This document shows positions 1-11,100 of a stretch of DNA of 64,000 nucleotides, one piece after another. Origin of the DNA: Gari tellinella. Taxonomy: Eukaryota > Mollusca > Bivalvia > Cardiida > Psammobiidae. The stretch covers positions 84,747,321-84,811,320 of the forward strand of contig OV277857.1 of the NCBI GenBank assembly GCA_922989275.2, given 5' to 3'. The first letter of the stretch is position 1. Each line of letters starts with the position of its first letter. Below the pieces are notes generated by a model. It ran no database searches. It saw nothing but the letters and a program-made list of their open reading frames with translations, and was not told where the DNA came from. Both the position numbers and the translations under genes were made by a program.

Positions 1-1240
1 TAAATGAACGCATTTGAAAATGTATTTATACTTTATAGTAGATCTAAAACAAAGTTTTTTGCACATTTTCGACAATAATTGAACTCATTCTATAAATAAT
101 AGCCATATATGGTTTAGTTTTTTTTCTTCAAAATCCAGTCCCATTTATACACACTAGCATGTAAACAATAAAGCCTTGTCTAGCATTATTAAGTACATAA
201 AGGGCAGATAACTCTTGCCACAAAGTATCCTTTTTTGACAATAATTGCACCCCTTCAAGAACTTATATTTATATACATTGCGTGTAAATTAAATCAAAAT
301 CCATTAAAGACTGTAGGATCTAGATGGAAAAAACTGTTAAATATGGTTTTTTCGACTCATCAAGGGCAGATAACTGTTGACTAGTTTCTCCGTTTTAAAA
401 AATAATCAAAAATTATTATAAAACTAATAGCCATACATAGTTTAAGAATTTTTGTATCAAAATCCATGCATATTTATAGATATTAGTATGTAAACAATAT
501 TAAAATAAAGCATTTTCTAGCATTTCTAAGTACATCAAGGGCAGATAACTCTTGACACAAGTACCCTTTTTTGACAATAATTGCACACCTTCAAGAACTT
601 TTATTTATAGACATTGTGTGCAAGTATAATTCAAATCAATTCAAAACTGTAGTTGCTAGAGAGTAAAAACTGTTAAATATGGAATTTTTTTTACTTATCA
701 AGAGCAGATAACTCATGACATATTTCTCCGTTTTAAACAGTAATCAAATTCCTTTGAAAACTAATAGCCATACATAGTTCAAGAAAGTTTTTATCCAAAT
801 CCATGCATATTTATAGACACTAGTATGTAAACAATATCAAAATAAAGCATTTTCTAGCATTTCTAAGTACATCAAGGGCAGATAACTTTGGTCACAAGAA
901 TCCTTTTTTGACAATAAATGCACACCTACAAGAACTTGTAGTTATAGACATTCTGTGCAAGTATAAACAAAATATGTTGAATGCTGTAGTTGCTAGAGTG
1001 TAAAAACTGTTAAATATGGCATTTTTAACACAAAAAGGGCAGATAACTCATAAATTCCTAAAATGTTCTGATCTTTTTTAATTTCCCACTGTGCTCCTAT
1101 GATGACAAATAACTATAACAAGTTTCATCCAAATCTGTTCATCGGTTTAGAGATACAGTTGCGGACAGACAGCCGGACGGACGTGCCACCGAAGTGGATT
1201 AGAGGGCTTTTTCTTTTGTTATTTACTTTTGTTTGAATAA
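1..1240. repeat. Diverged tandem repeat, about 335-bp unit, with terminal hairpin
   Basis: GGGCAGATAACTCTTG-like motifs recur near 203, 365, 538, 703, 878 and 1037 as an alternating pair, giving a higher-order unit of about 335 bp. Each unit also carries CAATAATTGCACMCCTTCAA and AAGCATTTTCTAGCATTTCT. The array ends at CAGTTGCGGACAGACAGCCG, and the next 200 bp contain an inverted pair, CCGAAGTGGATTAGAGGGC and GCCCTCTAACCCATTTCGG. No gene is seen. Confidence 0.7.
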
Positions 1241-1412
1241 CGGGCCACGGCCCCTTATTCTATTGTTACGGAATGAACTCTATTGTCTTCTTTTGTTATG
1301 TTTACCGTTATCTGGCCAGAAAAGGCCCTCTAACCCATTTCGGTTGTGCGGACGGACAGACCTAAAACAGTATCCCTCTGCCTTTCGGCAGGGGATAATA
1401 ACTTGAACTCGC

Positions 1413-1654
1413 TTAACCAATTACCCCATAGCCTGATTCTAGTTTTCAAAATTGGTGACCACTTAAAGCAGGTTGAAAGTAAAGCAGAATGCACAGAATG
1501 CTTTACTTTCAGCCTGCTTTAAGCTACCACCTGCTAGAATATAGAAAATATTTCTTATGATACATATTCATAACTGTATAAATTGGAACTATTTTCCTCA
1601 GTGGAAGAATAAATAAAAGGCGTAAAAAGGTGTATTTCAGGGGTAATGGGTTAA
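1413..1654 (+). mobile_element. Class A MITE (TTAA)
   Basis: TTAACCAATTACCCCATAGC at the left, GGGGTAATGGGTTAA at the right, and central palindrome TTGAAAGTAAAGCAGAATGC. Typical of the family: TTAA-flanked, CCCATTACCCCATA terminal repeat, piggyBac-like. Confidence 0.8.
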
Positions 1655-2733
1655 GTCAAACAAACACTTTTTTCAAATAAAATGTGGCCAAGCCAAGTTT
1701 GAAATACAAGTATGTTTGACCTAAGCAAGTTCATATTATCTAAATTCAGTGGTATTTTAATAGAAAATATCTGCCCATTCCATGCAAAATTGCAAACTTG
1801 TTAGTTAAATAAATAAAATCCTATTGTTTAATTGGCTGATCATCTTCATGAATATTCAAAGTTCTTGGAACAAGTAGCCAGTGAATTTTGCCAATTTTAA
1901 ATGCACAGTTTGGCAAACTACAATCAGTGCATCATTGCTCTCTGGTACTTGAATATTTCACACAGAACCTCTGCCTATCCAGGGCCAACCCCCCTCTCTT
2001 CATATCAAAGCCCTATCTCTTTGGAACTTTATCATACCATAAGCCCTTTCCCAGCTGATCTAAACTGAATTAAACATTTGCAAACAGTCAGGCTGTAGAT
2101 CACAAATTTATAAATTTGCCATATACCCATTTTTAAATGTATCAATTTCTAATACAACTACTGTATATAATGAAAGTTATTTTAGAATTATCTTCTCGCA
2201 AGTTTTTCTGGCATTTTTTCCTTTGGCTGCAGATTTTCAGCAGATTTAAGGCTAATATCTATAGTAATTTTCAAGGTACAAACATCTTCCACAAACCATT
2301 ACAGTTAACAAGCTTATCAGTAATCAAATTCAGTTGGCAGTGACCCGTTCAAAGACATCAAATTTCCTTAAAGATTTACCTGAATTTGATTGGTCTTTCC
2401 TCGCTTCCGGAATGCATAAAAAAGCACATGTGATAGTACTTAAGGCAGGATTCTAGGACCTGCTTGTGGGGCATCAAATAGGGGGAACATGTGGGGGTAT
2501 AAAATGCGTGACCAAGCTAAAATTGTTAACTCATTCACATCGGAAACTTTTAATGGAAAATTCTAATTTTAAATTAAGTTCAGTCCATTTTTGACTATAA
2601 AGGTTTGATTTTTAACAATATAATTATTGCAAAATGAAAATCAGTGTAGACCCTGTAGGAGCCCTGTGATCAGGGTCTTCGCTGTTTACAAGAGAATTAA
2701 TTGCAAGGGTTGAATGTGTTAAAGAACACCCCT
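1655..2733. other. No feature recognised
   Basis: Unique-looking AT-rich DNA without splice-bounded homology, palindromes or TIR pairs that I can see. It lies 3' of AP4M1. Confidence 0.5.
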
Positions 2734-2984
2734 TTAACTCTTTGAACCCTAGTCCCGCATATAGGCGTGCTTTTCAAACAGTGTACATGTGAATAGTACA
2801 CATGTCCTAGGCAAACAGTGAAAACCCAGATCAGAGGGCTCCGAAAGGAGCCCTCTGATCAGGGTCTTCACTGTTTGTCATAATTCCAAAAATTGACAAA
2901 AACAACCCTCAAAAGTCAGAAATGGACTAGACTAAAATCGAAACGGGATTTGTCCATTTAAAGTTTCAGGGAGGAAAGAGTTAA
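2734..2984. mobile_element. Class D MITE (TTAA) with CAGATCAGAGGGC core
   Basis: TTAACTCTTTGAACCCTAGT to AGGGAGGAAAGAGTTAA. Central palindrome CAGAGGGCTCCGAAAGGAGC, flanked by AACAGTGAAAACCCAGATC and its complement. Similar sequence at 8401-8651. Confidence 0.82.
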
Positions 2985-3047
2985 AGTTAATGTGGTCACA
3001 TTTGAAAAGATATCTTTCTAAATATCCACAATCTATTTTAGTGGTTA

Positions 3048-3299
3048 TTAACCCATTACCCAATAGCCAGTTTCTAGTTTTACAGATATGTGACCACTTA
3101 AAGCAGGTTGAAAGTAAAGCAGAATGCGCCTTGAGGCGCATTCTGCTTTACTTTCAGCCAGCTTTAAGCTATTATCTGCTAGAATATAGAAAACATTTCT
3201 TATGATTTTTATTTTCGAAGGTATAAATTGGAACTATTTTCTTCAGCGTAGGAATAAATTAAATGCGCTAAAAGTCGCTTCTATGAGGTAAAGGGTTAA
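3048..3299 (+). mobile_element. Class A MITE (TTAA)
   Basis: Complete copy bounded by TTAACCCATTACCCAATAGC and GGTAAAGGGTTAA. The perfect arm pair around AGAATGCGCCTTGAGGCGC spans about 100 bp. Confidence 0.85.
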
Positions 3300-3560
3300 A
3301 AGGAAGATAAATGAACATTCTAAACTATAATTTAACCCTTTCTTCCACAGAAACACCTTTGCACGCCTCTACCTATTCCTCAACTCCTATAGGAGCTTTC
3401 TGCTTTACTTTTATCTTGTTTTAAGCAGTATCCTGCCTTCAACACAGTGGACACCAGAGATAAATTCCATTAGATGATTTCTGTATGTCTTGTGTTTTGC
3501 AATAATCTACCAGCCGTATAGAGAGCAGGATACTCCTGTTTTAATCTGCAACTGTGTTTA

Positions 3561-3780
3561 TTAACCCTTTACTCCATAGATATGCATGTTCACACATTTA
3601 ATTTATACAGTCATGAATACATACCCTAAGAAATATTCCCTATATTCTAGCTGATAGTAGATTAAAGCAGGCTGAAAATAAAGCAGAATGCATCTCAAAG
3701 TGCATTCTGCTTTACTTTCAACCTGCTTTAGTGGTCACACGTCTTCAAAATTGGAAACAGGCTATGGAGTAAAGAGTTAA
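3561..3780 (-). mobile_element. Class A MITE (TTAA), reverse orientation
   Basis: Bounded by TTAACCCTTTACTCCATAG and TATGGAGTAAAGAGTTAA. Core AGAATGCATCTCAAAGTGC. Orientation is judged from the GTATAAATTGGAACTATTTTC-like flank lying on the left. Confidence 0.82.
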
Positions 3781-4055
3781 TAACTTAATATCAATTAAGT
3801 TTTCTTTAAAGTGATTGTAATAACTTCTTAAGACCAATGATGAAACTGCCATGATCTTTAAGTATTTCTCAGTCTGTGAAACTGACATTTCTAAACAGGT
3901 TCAAGATATTTTTTATAATGATGATTTCAACCAGAGTGAAAAGTACATTCGTCAACAATTATTGTTTATGCTGGGGAAAGACATACACACGCAGATGCTT
4001 AAACAGTAAAACCAAAACTATAATTGGACCACTCAAAATATGGCTCGGTTTCTGT

Positions 4056-4315
4056 GTTAAATCCATTACTCTATTAGTATGCCTTTTTACGCCTCTAATT
4101 TATTCCTCCGCTAAAGAAAATACCGGTAGTTCCAATTTATACAGTCATGAATATGCACCATGAGAAATATTTTCTTTATCCTAGCATTGCGTAGCTTAAA
4201 GCAGGCTGAAAGTAAAGCAGAATATGCCTTCAGATCCATTCTGCTTTACTTTCAACCTGCTTTAAGCGGTCACCTGCCTTTAAAACTACAAACAGGCTAT
4301 GTGCTGATGGACTAA
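4056..4315 (-). mobile_element. Class A MITE, decayed ends
   Basis: Left TTAAATCCATTACTCTATTA, core AAAGTAAAGCAGAATATGCC and a right end with only GATGGACTAAGACATTAA, so the right terminus has degenerated. Confidence 0.65.
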
Positions 4316-4399
4316 GACATTAAAAAATAAAAACTTCTAATTGATATTGTTTAAAAGGACACATAACCTATTGAACATTAGCCGTTAGTAAATTAGTCC

Positions 4400-5028
4400 T
4401 TTACAAGGTCTGTACCTATGAAAAGTTTTGTTCTATGCAAACAGTGTAGACCCTGATCTGATGGCTCAGGAGTCCTCAGATCAAGGTCGATACTGTTTGT
4501 AATGTTGTAATGTTTGATAAAAACAACACTAAATACACAAAAACTTACACAAGTTATTGGAAACTGGAATTGTCCATTTGAAGTTTCAGGGGTCAGTTAA
4601 TGGCATAAGTTTTGAATAAAATACTTTAAATGTCGTGTAAAGATTAGAAAGGCTCCTATAAGAACCCTGTGACCAGTTTCTGCACTGTTTGTAATTCTTT
4701 AAACAACACTAAATAGTCCAAACTTACACATGTAATTGGAAACTGGAATTGTCCATTTGAAGTTTCAGGGGTCAGTGAGTTAATATCAATTTGACCGCTC
4801 CTCCAGAACTATTAACTAACTGTGATGTTAATGGCATAAGTTTTGAATAAAATACTTTAAATGTCGTGTAAAGATTAGAAAGGCTTCTATAGGAACCCTG
4901 TGATCAGTTTCTGCACTGTTTGTAATTTTTTTAAAATATTTTGAAAATAACCCTGAATAGCCAAAAATGGACTAGATTTAATTTGAAACTGGAACTATCC
5001 ATTTGAAGTTTCAGGGGTGAATGAGTTA
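4400..5028. repeat. Cluster of class D fragments and a 240-bp direct duplication
   Basis: TAATGGCATAAGTTTTGAAT followed by AAAATACTTTAAATGTCGTG occurs at about 4599 and again at about 4829, with AACTGGAATTGTCCATTTGA and following sequence around each: a tandem segmental duplication within class D MITE sequence. Confidence 0.7.
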
Positions 5029-5130
5029 AAGACAGGTGATTGCTTAACGAAGGACAAACTGTCCAGCATTAACCATTAACTGTCAGGCATCAATCTTTTC
5101 CCTCATTATGAAATGATTAGTTTTCAATTT

Positions 5131-5388
5131 TTAACCCATTACCCCATAGCCAGTTTCTAGTATTTAAGATTGGTGACCATTTATAGCAGGTTGAAAGTAA
5201 AGCAGAATGTGCCTTAAGGCACATTCTGCTTTACTTTCAGCCTGCTTTAAGCTATGGTCTGCTAGAATATAGAAATTATTTCATATACATGTAGTACATA
5301 TTTATGACTGTATAAAATGTACCTATTTTCTTCAGTGGAGGAAGAAATTAAAGGCCTAAAAAGGTGTATTTATGGGGTAATGGGTTAA
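5131..5388 (+). mobile_element. Class A MITE (TTAA), near-consensus
   Basis: Perfect ends TTAACCCATTACCCCATAGC and TATGGGGTAATGGGTTAA. Core arms around ATGTGCCTTAAGGCACAT. Good reference copy for the family. Confidence 0.88.
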
Positions 5389-6185
5389 GACAATGGTTTG
5401 CTTAAAGTTAGTCACTTATAAAGAGCTTTCTGCTTTACTTCCAGCCTGCTACAGGCAGCCATCAGTTAGGATAGAACTTTTATGGCCCTCTATCACGACA
5501 TGAAAAAATATTTCTATGATGAATAGATACAGTCATGACAAAGGCACTTCTATGAGGGCGGGGTTAACAGGCTAAGCAAAATGAGGCAAATTTCTACTCA
5601 AGGCTTCCCAAAGTTTAGCATGTGTATGGTGCTGACCAGAAGCCGGGCCTGCCTGATGATATCGGTGAGATGATTATACAGACTCATAACCCATGGCAGA
5701 CTAGATAATTGGATTAGATGAAAAACTTCTCTGCCACCGGATATCTTGTACACTGGGAAAAACATTGAACAATTGTAAAACATACACTTCTATACAAGTT
5801 TGGGGGGAAACAAAATAAAGTCTGTTTTCTGTCTTGTGTGTCGTATTTCTTGAGATTTATGAGAGAACTAAATTTGATAGCAATCAAACATGCATTTTTT
5901 GAGTATGTACTTCATCAAGAGTGACGAGGGCCTGGTTTTTAACTTTCTGATGGCTTTCTGTAAAGGTAAACTGGTTGAAAAAGTGGGGATAGAACAAGGA
6001 AGTTTATTGAAGAGTTGAAGAGGGCAAGATTTCCCCAAAAATCTCAAGGCTCAAGGTATTCATTTCACATAGTCAAACTTAAGTTCAATGAAGAAGAGAA
6101 CATAAGTGCTTTGTCAGACAGGTGGTTGCCTCACCCTATCCTCAAGAGCAAAAAGTGTACCGAGATAAGTTCTTAAAATCAGCAA

Positions 6186-6262
6186 CTGTTTAAAACAAGA
6201 TGAAAATAAAGCAGAAAACTCCCACAAGAGTTTTCTGCTTTATTTACATCTTGTTTAAGCTG
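6186..6262. repeat. Solitary class A/C-type palindromic core
   Basis: AAACAAGATGAAAATAAAGC pairs with GCTTTATTTACATCTTGTTT around AAAACTCCCACAAGAGTTTT. Neither class A nor class C termini were found within 200 bp. Confidence 0.7.
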
Positions 6263-6423
6263 GTGTCTGCATTCAAAACCATCAATGCATATTCATTCAT
6301 GATCCATATATAAAGGAGTTGGGAGATGCATCCTCAGGTGCTTCAGCTTCTTTGGAGGAAAGGGATAATGCACTAATTATACAGAGAGCTTTCAGCATCA
6401 TTTAAGTTCTGCTTGAAACTGCC

Positions 6424-6637
6424 TTAACCCTTAGCCAGCCAAATAAATTGTCGTCTGCTATAGTTCTCGTCTGCTTCAAGTTTCAAAGTGCTTCAAAGTT
6501 GCTCAAAATTGCTGAAAATGTTGTCAAAGTGTCAAACAGCTTGGATCCGGATGAGACGCCAAGTTACTCGGCGTCTCATCCGGATCCAAGCTGTTTGTAT
6601 ATGGAGCTATAGTCTTGAGTGGCAGGCTAAGGGCTAA
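6424..6637. mobile_element. Class B MITE (TTAA) with GGATCCGGATGAGACGCC core
   Basis: TTAACCCTTAGCCAGCC at the left and GGCAGGCTAAGGGCTAA at the right; central palindrome GGATCCGGATGAGACGCCAA and its complement. Near-identical copies at 7723-7936 and 56499-56712. Confidence 0.82.
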
Positions 6638-6854
6638 TAGATTGGAACCCTTATTTATTACTATATTTCAATCCTGATTCCAATTACTGACTGTATAAAT
6701 TGGAGCTATTTTCTTCAGTGGAGGAATAAATTAAAGGAGTAAAAAATGTATTTATGGGGTATTGTGTTCAAGCTTTCAAGAAAACCTATCCCTTCTTCAA
6801 GCAATGGCTGATAACATTTCTGCATGCTGCAGGCCAGTTTGTGTGTGATACCTT

Positions 6855-6925
6855 TGCAAACAGTTTGGATCCAGATGAGATGCCAAGTTACTTGGCATCT
6901 CATCTGGATCCAAACTGTTTGACAC
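6855..6925. repeat. Solitary GATGAGATGCC palindrome
   Basis: CAAACAGTTTGGATCCAGAT and its complement around GCCAAGTTACTTGGC, perfect over about 64 bp. No matching terminal repeats recognised close by. Confidence 0.8.
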
Positions 6926-7722
6926 TATGATGATAAATGTTGAAAGAATATGCAGATGAATCAACTCTGAGAATTACTGTAGACATCAAAATTTCCACAC
7001 AACAATTACGTAGCATGCAAATGTTTAACATAAGATGAAACATGGATATCTCTAAAGACAAATTGCTCCTAAAAGCAGGATAAATTTAATGCATAAATCT
7101 CTCATAGAAGCTTTCTGCATAATTTTCATCTTGCATAAAGTACCAACCTGTCATGAAAACTGCCTATGCCTACTTTTTTAATTAGTATAGGTGAAATAAC
7201 AACCAATTAGGGTTTTCCATTTCATTTGGGTCTACACTGTTGCCAGAGAGAACAATACTTAACGTTTCATCAGACACAAGCTGTTCAACACATCACATGA
7301 TTATAATCTCTGTCAGCCGACCATATGTGTCTGGATCTCAATTGGCAGGACAAGTAAAGGGAGAAAAAGCAGCCAAAATAAAATCTGATTTGAAGAGTTG
7401 TATCCCTTTATGCCGCAGCATTAGCATCACTTTTTTGTTTTTAAACATAATTTATTTTGCAATAAGAAACACACTGTAAAATAAACTGTTTAAATTCTGA
7501 ATGCATTTACAGACCAAGTATTGTTAAGTGGCTCTGATGATTTGATGATGCACGGGCCTTTTTAAAGACATGTAACTTCTTAATGCATGACTCGAGTAAA
7601 AGTAGTAGGTTCCTCTGGAGCTTTCTGCTTTACTTTTCTCCTGCATAAACCCGACATCTGTCTTAAAAATTGATAAATCACCTTCCTTTAATACAAGTTT
7701 AATTGTATTGTATCACACAAGT

Positions 7723-7936
7723 TTAACCCTTAGCCTGCCAGTCACGACTATAGCTCCATATGCAAACAGCTTGGATCCGGATGAGACGCCGAGTAACTCG
7801 GCGTCTCATCCGGATCCAAGCTGTTTGACACTCGGACAACATTTTCAGCAATTTTGAGCAACTTTGAAGCACTTTGAAACTTGAAGCAGACGAGAAATAT
7901 AGCAGACGACAATTTATTTGGCGGGCTAAGGGTTAA
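7723..7936. mobile_element. Class B MITE (TTAA)
   Basis: TTAACCCTTAGCCTGCCAGT to GGCGGGCTAAGGGTTAA. Inverted relative to the copy at 6424. Just downstream of the AP4M1 stop codon, so probably in the 3' UTR or 3' flank. Confidence 0.85.
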
Positions 7937-7985
7937 TTGTAATATATCTATTGCACAAAATATTCTACACACATGAACTCTGTTG

Positions 7986-8180
7986 TCATGTTCTGACTAT
8001 GTAGGATTCACTGACTGTCACATGTCTTATCCAGTGCTGCCGTGGCTGGGACTTATCAGCCTTCTGAATTTTAGCCTCTTTAATGAGTAGTCCAGAGCTA
8101 GTGTAGCCGGATATTTCAAACTCTAAACTCACAGGTCCTATTTCATGGCGGTTGATTCTATCACTACTGTGGTTCACCAA
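7986..8180 (-). CDS. AP4M1: AP4M1 terminal exon with stop codon
   Basis: Encodes LVNHSSDRINRHEIGPVSLE, then FEISGYTSSGLLIKEAKIQ and finally HWIRHVTVSESYIVRT before a TGA at 7986-7988. Human AP4M1 ends KWVRHLSHSDAYVIRI, so this exon fixes the identity of the gene and gives its true C-terminus. Acceptor TTCATTGCAG at 8181-8190. Confidence 0.95.
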   Translation of the reverse strand: MVNHSSDRINRHEIGPVSLEFEISGYTSSGLLIKEAKIQKADKSQPRQHWIRHVTVSESYIVRT

Positions 8181-11100
8181 CTGCAATGAAAAGCCCATGT
8201 CATCAAACCTACCATACATATACTAAGTTAAAAGTTATAGTCTCTATTAAAAAATACATAGTTTTAAAGAATATACAGTAAAACCTATCTAATACGACCA
8301 CTAAATTGTGTTAATTATTAGGTGTTAATGACAGGTGACTGCTTAAAGCAAGATGACAGTAAAACAGAAAGCTCCTTTATATACAATCAATTAGCCTTTT
8401 TTAAGTCTTTGAGCCCTAGTCCCGCATATAGGCGCCCTTTTCAGACAGTGTACATGTGAATAGTACACTTTTCCTGTGTAAACAGTGAAGACCCAGATCA
8501 GAGGGCTCCGAAAGGAGCCCTCTGATCAGGGTCTTCACTGTTTGTCATAATGCCAAATAGTGACAAAAACAACCCTTAAAAGTCAGCAATGGACTGGACT
8601 AAAATGGAAACTTGGACTATCCATTTGAAGTTTCAGGGAGGAAAGAGTTAAGTAGTCATGATAGAGAGGTTTTACTGTACATTCAAACCTGTGTTTTGAG
8701 AACCATTGGGATTCTGAACATAAGTTACTGTTTGAACTGAAGAAATCTTCTATAGGAGAATGGTGCATTTCTTTTGTCGTGCATTAACCCATTGACCCAT
8801 AGTTATAATGTGTATATACATCCCTTACAAACAGTGTACCAGTGAATAGTACACTTGTCCTATACAAACAGAGGGACATTAAAGGTGCCCTCTGATCACC
8901 GTCTGCACTGTTTTTGAACTAATTTTGAAATATATGGTAAAACACACCACTAAATAGTTAAGAATGGACTTGACTTAAATACAAACTGAAATTGTCCATT
9001 TGAAGATTCAGGGAGGAATGAGTAAATATGACTCCCAATTCATCTTCATTTAGACGTTTGCTTAACAAACAAACAAAATTGACTTTATTTGTACTGGCAA
9101 GTAGCAATGACCGATATTTTATTCATAACTACGGAATCCCTATGTAACTTAAACTACCTATACACTTTGAATAAGTAAAGCAGCTCCCAACTTACAAGAA
9201 TAGAAGAAATGCCTATCTACGTAGCAGACCATAAATACTGTACATAAGATAGACCTACCCTGAACTGTGCAACTGCCTCAGTGTGTCCTGGAAGCTTGCT
9301 TATTTGCCACAGAAGTTGTTTCCCATTCTCAATAGACTGGAAATCTGCTGACTGAAGGCTGGATCCCAGCTTTGATGATATGCTGCAATTCACAACAAAA
9401 ATATTGACATATGTATGATAAATGTGTACCCCCACTATAACACAGATGACGAGACCTATATTACCATTTTCTCCTTAACATCTCCATCAAATGTTATGCT
9501 GTAAGTAACTACTCATTAAAACTGCCTATTCAAGACCAATAATATGAGAAGTAACGAAATGGGGTTTGGTTGAATGAAAAGAATGTAAGTATTGACCTGT
9601 AGTAAAGCTGTTTGTGTCCATTAATAACCAGAAATGGGTGTCAAAACCACCTGATGCTCGCCTGCTTGAAATTTAGGTCTAAAAACAAATCAATTTTCAG
9701 TTTAGAAAGATTATTAAATGAATGATGAGTCTTAATCTAGTTATATAAAATTTTCAAAAAAACCTGGAGATTTGAGGTCAAAACAACTTAGTCCAAAACA
9801 TGTAAAAAATTGAAATAAATTAAAATTATATTTAATTCCAACTTCATAGCCTCAATGTTTGTTCCCAAATGAAGCTCCATACAAAATTTAAGCACCCTAG
9901 CACAAGCATCAAACTTTAAAACAACCCGTCCAAAAAACTTTAACCTGGTGATTGCAGTAAAAAAACCTAAGTCCAAAACATGTTAAAAATTGACAAATAT
10001 TAAAATCGTTTTTAAATTCCAACTTCATAACATCAATGTTCGACCTAGAATGAAGCTTCACACAAAATTTCAGCACCCTAGCACAAGTATTTAACTTTAA
10101 AACAACCCGTCCAAAGAACTTTAACCTGGTCTTTTGTAGTAAAAAACCTAAGTCCAAAACATATCTTAGGTTGACAAAAATATTGACAAAAATTAAAAAT
10201 TATTTTTTAACTTTAACTTCACAACATCAATGTTTGACCCCAATAAACCTCCATACATAATTTCAGCACCCTTGCACAAGTATTAAGCTTTAAAACAACC
10301 CGTCAAAAGAACTTTAACCTTGGTCCACGCCCAAGCCCACGCTCACGCAGGGGGTATTGCATTAGCTCTGCTGTTCTACGAACAGGCGAGCTAAATAAAT
10401 CCTGGTGTGGAGGTTGGTAAATGAAGACATTGCTAAAGTTTCTAGTCATTTATTAAAGTCCTGAATATACAGTGTAGACAATGTGGTAATCCAACATATG
10501 AATTACCAAACTGTTCAATGCTAAGGAAACTGAAACTGTTCAATGCTGCATCCAATGTCCATAACTCCACAGACTGATTTATACAAAGTGTTTAGACAGC
10601 GGCCAGACGAAAATAATAGCCAAGTTTATTCTTAATCAATCAATTTATCATACACATTGAGTGACCATCTCCAAAATTGCCTGGAAGGCGTTACAAGTAT
10701 ATGTTCAGTACAGGTGTATTGATGTCATATTGCATAATTTGTCTGGAGTGAAAATAAGCTTTGCTACAGACCCACAATACATGTACAAAGTTTGGTCAAA
10801 ATTGGCTTATGTAATCTTAAGTTATTGACCGGAAACTGTTTTTCTATTTTAAGTAAGTGACCATGACTTTAACCTGATAAGCCCCAAATACAATCCCAAG
10901 CTAGGCCTTCATGTAAGCTATCTACATACTAAGTCTGGTCAAAATATGATAATCAAAACTAAAGTTGCGGCCCATCCGCCAGCCCAATGACATACCCCAA
11001 TCTAATAACCAGGTTTTTCACAGAAAACCTGGTTAAAAATGTTTGAGATGAATCTGTGATCATTGTCAAGCTTTTGATTGCTCAGAGTTTCAGCAGATCA

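Noticed and set aside
2820..2875. GC-rich hairpins read as transcription terminators
   Set aside because: They are centres of class D MITEs in a eukaryotic genome, not intrinsic terminators.
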